From contig NW_026947484.1 of the NCBI RefSeq assembly GCF_034190915.1, positions 183,204,982 through 183,268,981 of the forward strand: a stretch of DNA of 64,000 bases. Reading direction: 5' to 3'. The first letter of the stretch is position 1. Each line of letters opens with the position of its first letter. The translations under genes were made by a program, and so were the position numbers. The notes beneath the pieces are model-generated. The model worked only from the letters and a program-made list of their open reading frames with translations. It was not told the origin of the DNA and ran no database searches. Origin of the DNA: Cavia porcellus (taxonomy: Eukaryota > Chordata > Mammalia > Rodentia > Caviidae). Below are positions 36,301 to 45,900 of the stretch, piece by piece.

Positions 36301-37049
36301 CATGTCAAAAGAAATCTCCAGAATAATGAAAAGAAAGCCCAAAAACTGGGAAAAAATCTTAGTGAACTGTTTCAGACAAAGGACTTCTCTCTAAAATATT
36401 TAAAGAAATAAAAAAAAAAAATTGGATCCTGAAATTCAAGGACCCAGTCCAAAAATGGGCATCTGAGATGAATACACAGTTCTCAGATGAAGAAATACAA
36501 ATGGCAAATAAATACATGAAAAAATTTTCATCATTGTTAGTCATTAGAGAAATGCAAATTAAAACCACACTGAGATTCCATCTCACTCCAGAAAGAATGG
36601 CGATCAAGAAAACTACCAACAACAAATGATGGAGAGGCTGTGGGGAAAAAGGAACTCTCCTGCACTATTGGTGGAGTGTAGACTGGTGCAAATACTGTGG
36701 AGGCCAGTCTGGAGATTCCTCAAAATGTTGGGATTAGAATTCGCTTTCAACCCAGCTATTCCACTTCTAGGCATATTCCCAAAAAAACTGAAAACATTGA
36801 TATATGTGCACCCATGTTTATAGCAGCACAATTTGTAGTAGCCTGGGATCTTGGAAGCAACCTAAGTGTTCATCAGCTGAGGAATGGATAAAAAAATTGT
36901 GGTATTTTTATATAATGAAGTACTATTCAGCTATAAAGAATGATCTCATTGAGATATTTACTAATAAATGGGCACAACTTGAGACCATACTCATAAGTGA
37001 AATAAATCAAACTCATGTGTATAAATACCATTTAGTCTCCCTTGTGTAA
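33378..37049 (+). pseudogene. L1 ORF2 (endonuclease/reverse transcriptase), broken
   Basis: Coding remnant of the L1 endonuclease-RT polyprotein that performs target-primed reverse transcription. The main open stretches are 33310-33921 (endonuclease), 34383-34976 (RT fingers), 35026-35412 (RT palm with FADD at about 35337-35352), 35638-35994 (thumb side) and 36170-37049 (C-terminal part). A 47-base tandem duplication (34573-34619 and 34620-34666) shifts the frame inside the RT. The adjacent A-rich run restores it, so the open frame reads through foreign-looking residues. Confidence 0.85.
34573..34666 (+). repeat. 47-base tandem duplication inside the L1 RT
   Basis: GCCCAGGCCCAAACAGATTC and GCTCAGGTCCAGATGGATTC start two units 47 bases apart that match to their ends (AAATACAAA versus AAAGACAAA). 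Each corresponds to the SPGPDGFxxEFYK region of ORF2. Confidence 0.8.
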
Positions 37050-37620
37050 GAAATAGTAAGAGTACATAAGAGTTTATGGTAATATTGATTCTCTGTTACA
37101 TTACTTTGAAGCCTTATAATGATCTCATTCATTAATTGGAATGGGATTATCCTGGTTTGTTTGATTTTATTATGTGTGATGGTATGAACAACTATTTTGA
37201 AGAAAACAAGTCGTTATAATAGCCAGTACTGATATAACATCATCTTACTCTGAAGTCCTACCATGCTTTTGCTGTTCTGTTATCATTGGTTCTATCATGT
37301 TGTATCTTATTGGATTGTATTACGTGTGATAGTATAAACAAATTTAAATGGATAATGAGATAATATAGTAGCCATTGTTTGTTTTCTGTTATTTGGTTCT
37401 GAATGCTCTGTAATACTCTCATTCTCTTGAATGGTTTTATACTATTTTGTTATGTTTGATACTGTTGTATATGAAGTTATGCTCAACTATTTCACAGAAA
37501 GAGACATGGTAGTTACTGTTAATTATGGGTTGTCTTCTGGTGAAATACTGTGTTGCTTACATTGTTCTATTCTGATCTCCTTCGTTATGTCCTGTTTTGT
37601 GTTAATCTCTTTAAAATAAA
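37050..37620 (+). repeat. L1 3'UTR built of related ~130-150-base units
   Basis: TATGTGTGAT (37171), TACGTGTGAT (37321) and TATGTTTGAT (37451) head three related units. Each continues with a GTATRAACAA-like word and an ATAGTAGCCA-like word. The same architecture is seen in 22870-23345 (minus) and 43880-44262. Confidence 0.6.
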
Positions 37621-37638
37621 AAAAAAAAGCAAAACAAA

Positions 37639-37650
37639 ACAAAGGAGACC
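37639..37650. repeat. Target-site duplication of the 33.4-37.6 kb L1, right copy
   Basis: ACAAAGGAGACC, exact copy of 33339-33350. Confidence 0.8.
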
Positions 37651-38282
37651 TGGAAAGGAAGTTATTAGCATTGTGGGTTCTCTGAGGTAGTGGTGTTGTT
37701 TGGAGCTGTTGGTTTTCCTGGAGGAGCTTGTGATATGTTGTCTGATATGGACATGTCCTTCCTGATATGGACATGTCTGATCTCATCACCGAAGGAGCTC
37801 GGGGCTTCATTGTCACTGAGGATGCCTGTGGTACTTTTTGAGGGAGCCCTGGTCCATATTTTGAACATTGCTTCTTGGCTCCAGTGCACAACCCTCAGCT
37901 TACTGGCACAGATCCGTCACCCTGCTAACACAGCCTTTCCAGTTTACACTGCTGACCTTGAGGCCTTCCCAGCACAAATTCATGAAACCAACTTGCCTGA
38001 GTCATTGCTGTGGGCTCTAGGACTCATAGGAGGCATTATCATGGCTCTTGGTCTGCAGCTAAAATCAAGCAGAATATTGCCATGGGACCCAGGCCCTTGG
38101 CTGGATTTTCTAGGTCTTTAGTATGTGGACAGATTTCCTGCACTATCTTTATATTTGACTCGTTAGGTGACCATATAAGTAATACTGTAAATTATATGTC
38201 CTGTATATAACTATGTTCCTTGAAATCCCTGCCCACACCAAAGACTACCAAGTGTACAGTGAAATTTAATAAATGGTGAAAT
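37651..38282 (+). other. Unassigned segment with a 143-codon open frame; possible processed retrocopy
   Basis: This segment and 33226-33350 form one stretch of about 760 bp when the L1 is removed. It lies between two parts of an old L1 ORF2 copy, so it looks inserted. A plus-strand frame is open from 37690 to the TAG at 38119-38121. It includes a hydrophobic run (LLWALGLIGGIIMALGLQL, about residues 108-126) that could be a membrane helix. An AATAAA follows at about 38267. I do not recognise the protein, and no clear poly(A) tail or target duplication was found. It may equally be non-coding DNA or an unlisted repeat. Confidence 0.35.
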
Positions 38283-38284
38283 AT

Positions 38285-38720
38285 ATAAATATTAACACTT
38301 GGTAATCTCTAACAAAAATAGATTTAAAAGACCAGAAATCAAGACAATTTATTGAGCTGCAGGTAGTAAGACAGTGTTGGTAACAAGAGTAAACAGATCA
38401 GTGGAATGGAATAAGGGATCCCAAACATACCCATTCCTAAATTATCATCTATGTCAAAAGTGACACTGTTGTGCAGCAAGGATTAGCTGTGTTGGGTCAA
38501 ATTTATCCTCATGGTAAACAGTAAATCTTGACCTGTGCTTTTATCTTATTCCAAAAGTTAATTTCAAATTGACCATGGATCACATTACAAAAATAGTGAA
38601 AATATAAGCCTTTTAGACTTATCAAAATATTCTCTTCTATGGATAAAAATAGCATAAACTAATGAATAAAATTGAGGTGCTTTCAAGAAGGATAAAGGTG
38701 CAGGTCAGTCATTGGACAGC
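38285..38720 (+). mobile_element. Old L1 ORF2 fragment (right part of a split copy)
   Basis: GTAAGACAGTGTTGGTAAC, CAGATCAGTGGAATGGAATAAG and TTCAAATTGACCATGGATCAC follow L1 ORF2 (KTVWYW ... DQWNRI ... ) in order. It may be continuous with 32870-33225. Confidence 0.6.
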
Positions 38721-39639
38721 AATGAAAACATCTCATGTCAATCAGATTTGCATTGGTGCAATGATGCGTAATGATAAATAACCAAAAGCTCTCAGTAGCA
38801 TACAATCATAATGATTTTTGCGATTACATTTCACCTAAGCTGAGTTAGGTGATCTTAATGTGGTTAACATTCTATTTCAAATCAATACCCTGTTTATTAT
38901 CTGGGGAGTGAATTACTTTTATAGTAGTTGGTTAATTGCTGGCTGGCTTAGTGTGGCTTTAGCTGTGGCCACTGGGCAACTTATTTCTGCTCAAAATGTA
39001 TTTTTATCATCTGGGTGGCCCTCAACCCTCTTTTATCCCAATGATTCCCCTCTCAACTGTTGTTACTAAACCATTATTAGGTGTTGATGGAGTACTAGTG
39101 TACTCAACATGTACCTCACACTAGGATGCTGTGCCAGGGAACAAATATATGATAAGTTTTTTTGTGAAAAATACAACTACATATATTATTCACTGGCCAT
39201 TTTGGGGTTGTTTAAAAAGGAATTATTTAAACAGCTTCCTAACCCGTACTCACTAGCAATTTTGAGAGCTAGTGAAAAGATTTGAAGTAGACTATGCCTT
39301 CCTTCCTTCTCAAAAAGCAATGCTGTCAGTATTCTTCAAGAATAGTTCATCCAGTTGATGTATTTTTCTCAACAATTGCTTCCTAGAGAAAATTGTACAC
39401 TATAATTTTTGGCTTATTTAACCCAAATGATCTCTTCAATATATTTCATTGAAGTTTTTTGTCTTTCAGTATACTTTCCTGTGTTTAAAGGTTGGTCAAC
39501 TCACCAAAAAGCTTTTAGAACTATGTGTTGGTGAATGAAATAAAACAAAAATTTTAGTACTCTTATCTGCTTTTATTAGGCCTGGTACGTGGGCCATGTT
39601 TTATTATTAAAACTTTTAAATTAATTGATTCAACTGTTT

Positions 39640-40390
39640 AAAAATTACTTTACTTTGAATTTAAACAAAGAACAGTGAACTGTGGGAGGATTTCAGTAAC
39701 CAATAAATGATTATAGGATGGAAGAGAAACTGCTGAAGTGGAGATAAAATCTGGACAGCACAGAGGAGGAAATAACTAACCTGAGGAATTCTGGACGGTG
39801 TTGCACAGGATGCCGCTTGGTCTGTGTTTTATGAAAACATTAGTATTTCTTCAGAGAAGGAGAAATACGAAAATATAACTAAATTATCATGTGCTATTGT
39901 CATTGTGTGTGAAAGAAAATGATGTAGGCGGCTAAGCAAGTAATAAACGGAGCACAACATGTGCAAGGGGGGGGGGAACATGGACAGGCAAAGAAATGTG
40001 GTGGTGAAGTATTTCACTGAAATAAAGGTGAAAAAGAGAGTAACGCCATGGATAAAGTAAAGCAAGCCCCAAACAAACAAAGAGACATGAAATAGTTTTC
40101 CAAAATGAAGGCTGAAATTGTATTTGAAGGGTTAGACATGGGAGCTGGTGTTCCGTGGAAAGGGTTCATTAAAATTTTTCCTTGTCTTCAAATGTTTATT
40201 CTCACTTAGTCCCTTTATCTTTGTGTTTTATAAAGCAGTCATTTTCATATAGTAATACAATGAGATCGTCAATCTTCAAATTTATAGCTGAAATTCGTGA
40301 CTCAATATGTGATCTTCATTTCTTTTTGTTTGTTCATATTTAAATTTATAAGTTTATTTGGGCATAAACTCCAAGTGTCAAGGTGACATC
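39640..40390. repeat. Non-coding flank duplicated with 11090-11700
   Basis: Partner copy of the flank described at 11090-11700, lying just beyond the stop codon of the frameshifted OR. It contains a run of about ten G at 39969. An AATAAA (minus strand, 40393-40398) almost abuts the OR stop codon and is probably too close to serve as the main poly(A) signal. Confidence 0.6.
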
Positions 40391-40398
40391 ATTTTATT

Positions 40399-41326
40399 CT
40401 AAGCCATTGTCTGCTCATTAATTTTTTTCATAGCTTCATGCACCTCTTTATTTCTCAGGCTATAGATGATAGGATTGAGCATGGGGGTGACTACACCATA
40501 GAACAGGGCAATCAGCTTGTCAAAAGCAGAGTCTTTGGACTTTGCCTTCATGTACATGAAGAGAATTGTCCCATAAAACACAAATCACCACTGTCATGTG
40601 GGCTGAGCAGGTGGAAAAGGCTTTTTTTCTGCCTTCAGCTGAATTGATTCTTAGTACAGTATAAAGGATGAAAATGTAGGAGATACAAATAAGCAGCAAA
40701 GGGGAAAACAAAAATATTACATTGCCCAACATTATAATAACCTCATTTAAAGAAATGTCTGCGCAAGCCAGCTTGACAAAGGCCAATATTTCACAAGCAA
40801 AATGGTTAATGACATTTTTTCCACAGAAGGGCAACCGTATTGCAAGAACAGTTTCTGTCAGTGAGTTGAGAAATCCTAGCCCCCAGGAGAGAGCTGCCAT
40901 TTGAACACAGAGTGCCTTGTTCATGATGGTAGAGTATCTCAGGGGGTTGCAGATTGCCATGTATCGATCATAGGCCATCACAGCTAGGAGCACACATTCT
41001 GTGGAGCCCATAGAGTAAGATACTGCCATTTGAATAACACATCTAAGGAAAGAGATAGTTTTTTTCTTTGATAGGAAGTGTATCAGCATTGTAGGAATAA
41101 AGGAGGATGTGTACCAGATGTCCAGAAAGGAAAGGTTACCCAGGAAGAAGTACATGGGCGTGTGGAGGCGAGAATCCAGCAGGGTTAGGAGGACCAAGGT
41201 ACTGTTCCCAAGAAGGACTACCAGGTACATCACCAAGCACATCACGAAAAGGAGTTTTTCAGCTCGTGGGTACTCAGAAAGCCCCTGAAGAATGAACTCA
41301 ATCTCTGTCCAATTGTTCTTTTCCAT
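40399..41326 (-). pseudogene. Family 13 olfactory receptor (OR13D1-like) with a one-base frameshift
   Basis: On the minus strand an ATG at 41326 starts a receptor with sequon N5WT, GN at 40-41, RLHTPMY, C96, [10 protein letters not shown] at 117-126, ECL2 cysteines and KAFSTCSAH. The frame breaks after codon 248. Between Ile248 (ATT) and the TAT of the conserved FYGT motif there are 7 bases (TGTGTTT) instead of 6, a one-base insertion near 40576-40582. The next frame continues with [23 protein letters not shown] and a short C-terminus to TAG at 40399. The repaired length would be about 308 codons. From recall it looks most like OR13D1, with OR13F1 and OR13J1 more distant. C-terminal to the break it would read unrelated residues and lose TM6-TM7 function. 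Its ORF is otherwise clean, so inactivation is recent. Confidence 0.88.
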
Positions 41327-41756
41327 TTTTACCTTTCTATACCTTGGGTTTAATGAGTCTACACAGAATTATCATATGAGTCGAGGACTAAAATTGGGGC
41401 GGGAGGGATGACAGGTGTATTGGCACTACCTGCAGTGATGGTAACATATGTGGGTTTAGATTTTGGGTCTCCTCTTCTAGCTCAGGAGCAGTAGGTTGAA
41501 GGCACAAGAAAATTTCATTGGTAGTTTATTGAAAATAGCTTCTGTATTCCATATTCCAAAATTGTGTTGCAAGAAATCTGAGCAGGAGAGAATCATTCAC
41601 ATTTCTTACCAAGTTTCTGATGCAGTCAAACCACAGATCCCAATTTTAGGTCAGTGTTTTTGGAGATAGTACGCTTCAATCTATTCAGTGAAGATTTATT
41701 AATTGTTCATATACCACATTAAAGAATAACAGTGCTACTGGTTTAGTGTTTTATAA

Positions 41757-41840
41757 CTTACAAATTTCTACTTTACAAATTTTCTACTTTACAATTTTCT
41801 ACTTTACAAAATTTACAAATTTTCTACTTTTATGAATTAC
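41757..41840. repeat. Short A/T-rich tandem array
   Basis: Units of about 15-16 bases of the type ACAAATTTTCTACTTT are repeated four to five times. The last unit carries a 21-base word that recurs exactly at 42846-42866. Confidence 0.8.
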
Positions 41841-42007
41841 ATATTATTATCTTATCATCACCAAACCTTTCTGAGGAAAATATAACTGGATATATCAACT
41901 TACTGTGAATCTACCCAGGAAATTCTGATAGAGATTTTGAAAGAGTATCATTTTTTTCTGGCATTTCTATTCAAATTTTTACAGGAAAGATGTAAGTTAA
42001 GGAGAAT

Positions 42008-42182
42008 GTACTGAACATGGTGTGATTGTATATTAGAAAGCTGAGACAGGAGGCTCACATATTTGAAATCTGCTTGGTCAACTAAGCAAATTAGATGCTG
42101 TCATAAAATTAAAAAAAAATAAAAAATGGTTGGCATTGTATGTAGCTCAATGTGAAGGCCCTGAATTCAATCCCTGGGAACA
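42008..42182 (+). mobile_element. B1-ID dimeric SINE, diverged
   Basis: A B1-like part (AAGCTGAGACAGGAGGCTCAC) is followed by an A-rich linker and an ID-like part (GTAGCTCAATGTGAAGGCCCTGAATTCAATCCC). This is the third example of this dimer in the window. Confidence 0.6.
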
Positions 42183-43237
42183 TCTACAAGTTGATTGTTA
42201 TTTGAAAGATAATCTCAGAAAATGATTATGCTATACATTTGTTATTCAAATAGCCTTAAGAGTGTTGCTACATTAAAATTGTCACTTGCAGAGATTTATA
42301 AAAGAAACTAGCAATGTGCTTTGATGCTTTCAAATGAAGCAAAAGGACTATTAACAATATAGAAAAATGATTTGCATACTGTTGCAATGCTGATAACTTT
42401 TAACACTATACTTGAAATGTTTTCTTCATGTAAGTTTACTTCTCTAAAATGGATTCCCAGAGTCTGTTTGGAAACAGAGAATGTAAATTGTTAAGAAGCT
42501 AAAGAGTTTATAATAAAGCACTTTCCATAAGACCTACAGTGTCATAAAATTCTGTTCTTACTGCTTCATTGGTATCATTGAATATTAAATTCTAAAACAG
42601 CTAATGATGCAGGAATTGTTACATAGTCATAGTCCACTCATTTTTTGGCCACTATACACTTATTAATAGGATATTTATTTGAAATTTTGTTAGCATAAAT
42701 GTGGTTTACATTATGTTAATATGACTAAGTGAAAACAGAAAGAAAATGATAATATAAGACATTGTGAAGCCAAACCTAGAATGAGATAGCTCATTGTGGG
42801 AATGCTAGAAATACACAACATGTTATTGATTATCTTAGAGAATCTTTTTCTACTTTTATGAATTACTTAAATTTCTAAAGTAAATATACATAAATAAAAA
42901 ATGTAGGCCAAGAGGGAAACACTGATGCAAGAATATACAATCATGTTAGACAGGTTAACTCAGAGTCGAAAGTGCAAGAACAATTTCAATGGTACAGTAA
43001 TAGTCTTAAGTGTATGAAGATTGCTCATTGCACCTGAGTTGATAGTGTCCAGCTATCTATAGGAACTCACCATTTCCTTTATTAGGCCTTGACCGTTTAT
43101 AATCCCTATCCTCAAAATCTTGCAGGTCACAGTCTTCATTGTATTTGGGAAGAACATCAAGTTAATGGACTTGAGTTTCCTGACTGAATCCTGATGCCTA
43201 GAATAAATTGTCAATAGATGATGAAAATCTTATTTGT

Positions 43238-43658
43238 AAAAGGCTACAAACTCTGCACCCCCCCACCCCCCTTTAGCAAATGGGAACCAGAAATCTAAGC
43301 ATCTCCTGGGAGGCTGACCATAGCAAATATGGGGGACTTTCTTCTACCATCTCTTTGAAGGCAAATATTTTTATTACCGTTTTGCTCTATTCTGATCAAT
43401 GGTACTGCTCTATTCAATATTCTGTTTTGATAAGTTCTATAATGTTCTGTATTTCATTTAATTTTGATATACGTGATTGAAAGAACAACTATTGTAAAGA
43501 TAGCAAAATATACTGTGATACCTATTACTGTTATCCCGGTAACCTGCTGTGAGATTCTGTACCAATTTCACTGTACAATCTTGGTTGGCTTTATTCTGTC
43601 TTGTTCTGTTGTATTTTACCACTTTCAAAATAAAATTTTAAAAAAAGGCTACAAACTC
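43238..43658 (+). mobile_element. Short L1-tailed insertion with 16-base target duplication
   Basis: AAAAGGCTACAAACTC flanks it on both sides (43238-43253 and 43643-43658). The inserted 389 bases begin with a C-rich run (43257-43271), continue through about 110 bases I do not recognise, and end in an L1 3'UTR segment (TACGTGATTGAAAGAACAAC..., final AATAAA and A-rich tail) of the 37-kb L1 family. Confidence 0.7.
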
Positions 43659-43879
43659 ACCTAAATTTTCTGTATCTCCTAATACATGCCTCCCAAATCA
43701 AGGTCCTTCATAAGAAATATCCACTCCCTGGTTCAGGTTCAATGCTTAGGGCTCCCTTTGGGTATTGTTTTAGTGTTATAATAGACCTACTCAAATTTGT
43801 GAGCTTAAGTTAAACCAGAAATCAAACTCTCCAAACTTCTAATAGGGCTTCTAACTTTTTAGTTCCCTGTATTCTAACT

Positions 43880-44262
43880 TTTTAAAACCCTGTATTGCTT
43901 TCATTGTTTTGTTATGACTGATTTTATTCTATTTGGTTTTGTTTGATTGTATCATGTCTGATGGTAGAGGGAAGTACTTTGAAGATATCAAGATGCATTA
44001 TGGTATTCATTGTGCTTTCATTATTATCTTGTTTTGAAATTCCAAATTGTTTCCATTGTTTTGGTTTTATTCTATACTCTTTTGTTTGATTTTATTATGT
44101 CTGATGTATGGGCAATTCTTTTGAAGGTAACAAAAGGCATTATGGTAACCATTACTGATACCCTTGTATTTTGTTTTAAAGTCATGTATCATGTTCATCA
44201 TTTTGTCTTGGTTGGTTCTATTCTGTTTTATTTAATTTGGTTTTATTCTCCTGAAAATTAAA
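43880..44262 (+). mobile_element. L1 3'UTR fragment with two tandem units
   Basis: TTTGATTGTATCATGTCTGATGG (about 43943) and TTTGATTTTATTATGTCTGATG (about 44086) head two units about 143 bases apart, each followed by a TTTTGAAG and GCATTATGGTA word. It belongs to the same 3'UTR family as 37050-37620. Confidence 0.7.
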
Positions 44263-44849
44263 TAAACTGTCTGCCTTTCAGTGGTCACTTTTACTTTGGA
44301 AAAGGTCCAGACATTGTACATTGCCAGATCCAGTGAATAAAGTGGATGAGGAAATATCATAATGTATTTATTACCCAGAGATTGCTATAAAAGTTTTGAA
44401 TCAATTTAGGACATCAAGGTAGCCATGAGGACTTCCAAAACTGCTTCAGTAAATGTCACAATGGATGTTACATGTATATTAAGAGTGAGAAATATTTTGA
44501 GGGGGCTCAACAGCAATGCATCTTTTACTATAATAAATTTTAAAAATCTAATCATTCATTGTATATTTTGATCACTTCTTGTATCTACTCCTTTCTCAAA
44601 ATAGCTTCTCAGGTAGTCACATATTAGTATTTTGAAACCTTATTTCCTCTAAGTTATAATTTTGGGACTTTGAACTACTGTATATGTATTTTGTTAAGAT
44701 ACTTAGGAATATGTAGTGTTGAAGAAAATATCTTAGGAATGTGAGTATCTATGAGGTAAATAAGGATCCTTTCTATGCATTCTATATCTTGCGACTGGTT
44801 TTGCTTGACTCTTCAGGGTCAAAGCATTGTCTGCCATCTGGAAAGCAGA

Positions 44850-45085
44850 AGAGTGGAACAGTGAAGAATGTGGATTCTGGAGTCAGGCAAAATTGGGCCT
44901 CAGCTCTGTCAAGCACCACCTCCAGGACTTCAAAGATTTCACCGCACATTTAGAGGCCAAATTTCTCTATCTATGAAGTGAGGAACTTAAAGATTTTCCT
45001 GATTTCGTTAGTTTAAGAATTAATGAGGTTTTGCAAATGAAGAATTTGGCAGTTATTGATACATAGTTGGCATTCAATGATAGTG
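44850..45085 (+). mobile_element. MIR SINE remnant
   Basis: GTGGATTCTGGAGTCAGGC, then a diverged CATCTATGAAGTGAGGA, AATTAATGAGGTTTTGC and ATACATAGTTGGCATTCAATGA, follows the MIR consensus from 5' to 3'. Confidence 0.7.
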
Positions 45086-45162
45086 CTTGCTAATCTTGTA
45101 CTTATATTGAGACTGTAAATGTTTCTTTCTTTTATAGAAAGACAGTGGTTTCAGAACTGGAT

Positions 45163-45176
45163 ATATATATATATAA
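45163..45176. repeat. (TA)n microsatellite
   Basis: About seven TA units between the two MIR remnants. Confidence 0.8.
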
Positions 45177-45224
45177 GTAAGGGTCCCATCTTCCTGGATC
45201 TCTGGTTATTATGTAGTATGCTAT

Positions 45225-45320
45225 TTAATCTGTAAAATGAATTTCATAACCACTTTGCAGGACTGTTAAAGTATAAAGAGTGCTTATCATGGTTCTTGCT
45301 ATTTAATAGATATTCCAAAA
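45225..45320 (+). mobile_element. MIR SINE remnant, 3' part
   Basis: CTGTAAAATGAATTTCATAACC, GCAGGACTGTTAAAGTATAAAG, GTGCTTATCATGG and AATAGATATTCC match the MIR 3' half. Confidence 0.55.
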
Positions 45321-45739
45321 AGACAGCCAAAGTTTTTTATATTTGATGATGAATCTGTGAATCTGTAGGTAGTTTGTCTATGTGGAGGCCCAAAATAATC
45401 ACTTTTAGTTAGGTTTGGTAAATAAACCAAGCATGTAATCATTTTCCTTCAACAGGCAGCTATAAACATCAACAGAAAAAGTGTCCAAATGAATCACAGC
45501 CTCAAAAATATAGAATCTATTTCTTGATGAGTTGGGAAAAAATACAAACTGCTTCTATGAGGCAAAATTATAAACTTTATTGGATTTGATTACATAAGGC
45601 CTCCACAAATAATCTAAGATAATTCCACCTGAATTAAAAGAAACTCATTTGTTTTGATATGCATATTCATTGTAGTTTAGCAAGCATATTTGCAGCTCCA
45701 AGGAAGCATAATGCACAACTCTGAAAATCTGAGTTCCTG

Positions 45740-45900
45740 CTTAATATGACATTTCTGTCCAACTCATAGAAATAGAGAGTAGAATGGTGGTTGCCAGGAG
45801 CAAGTGGTGATAGGGGAAATGGGGAGATGTTGGCCAAAGAGTCCAAATGTTCAATTATGTGATGAATAAATTCTGAATATCTAATATACAGCATGGATGG
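45740..45900 (+). mobile_element. Old L1 3'-end fragment
   Basis: CAACTCATAGAAATAGAGAGTAGAATGGTGGTTGCCAGGAGC is characteristic of mammalian L1M 3' regions. Boundaries are uncertain. Confidence 0.5.

Larger units (their letters stand above)
33351..37638 (+). mobile_element. 5'-truncated L1 with ORF2 and 3'UTR
   Basis: The insertion is bounded by a 12-base target duplication. It begins inside the ORF2 endonuclease domain and runs to the ORF2 stop at 37047-37049, a 3'UTR and a poly(A) at about 37616-37630. Endonuclease motifs are TGDFNTPL and SSKIDHIL. The SDH catalytic triplet reads SNH (about 33857), an Asp-to-Asn change. Reverse-transcriptase motifs are [31 protein letters not shown] and SFFADDM. 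The C-terminal Cys-rich side ends in YYSAIKNDL. At least four frame changes occur. It is a dead copy, moderately young for this window. Confidence 0.9.

Noticed and set aside
37523..37891. Minus-strand 122-codon frame spanning the L1 poly(A) and the unassigned segment
   Set aside because: It crosses an insertion boundary, so it cannot be an ancestral gene.
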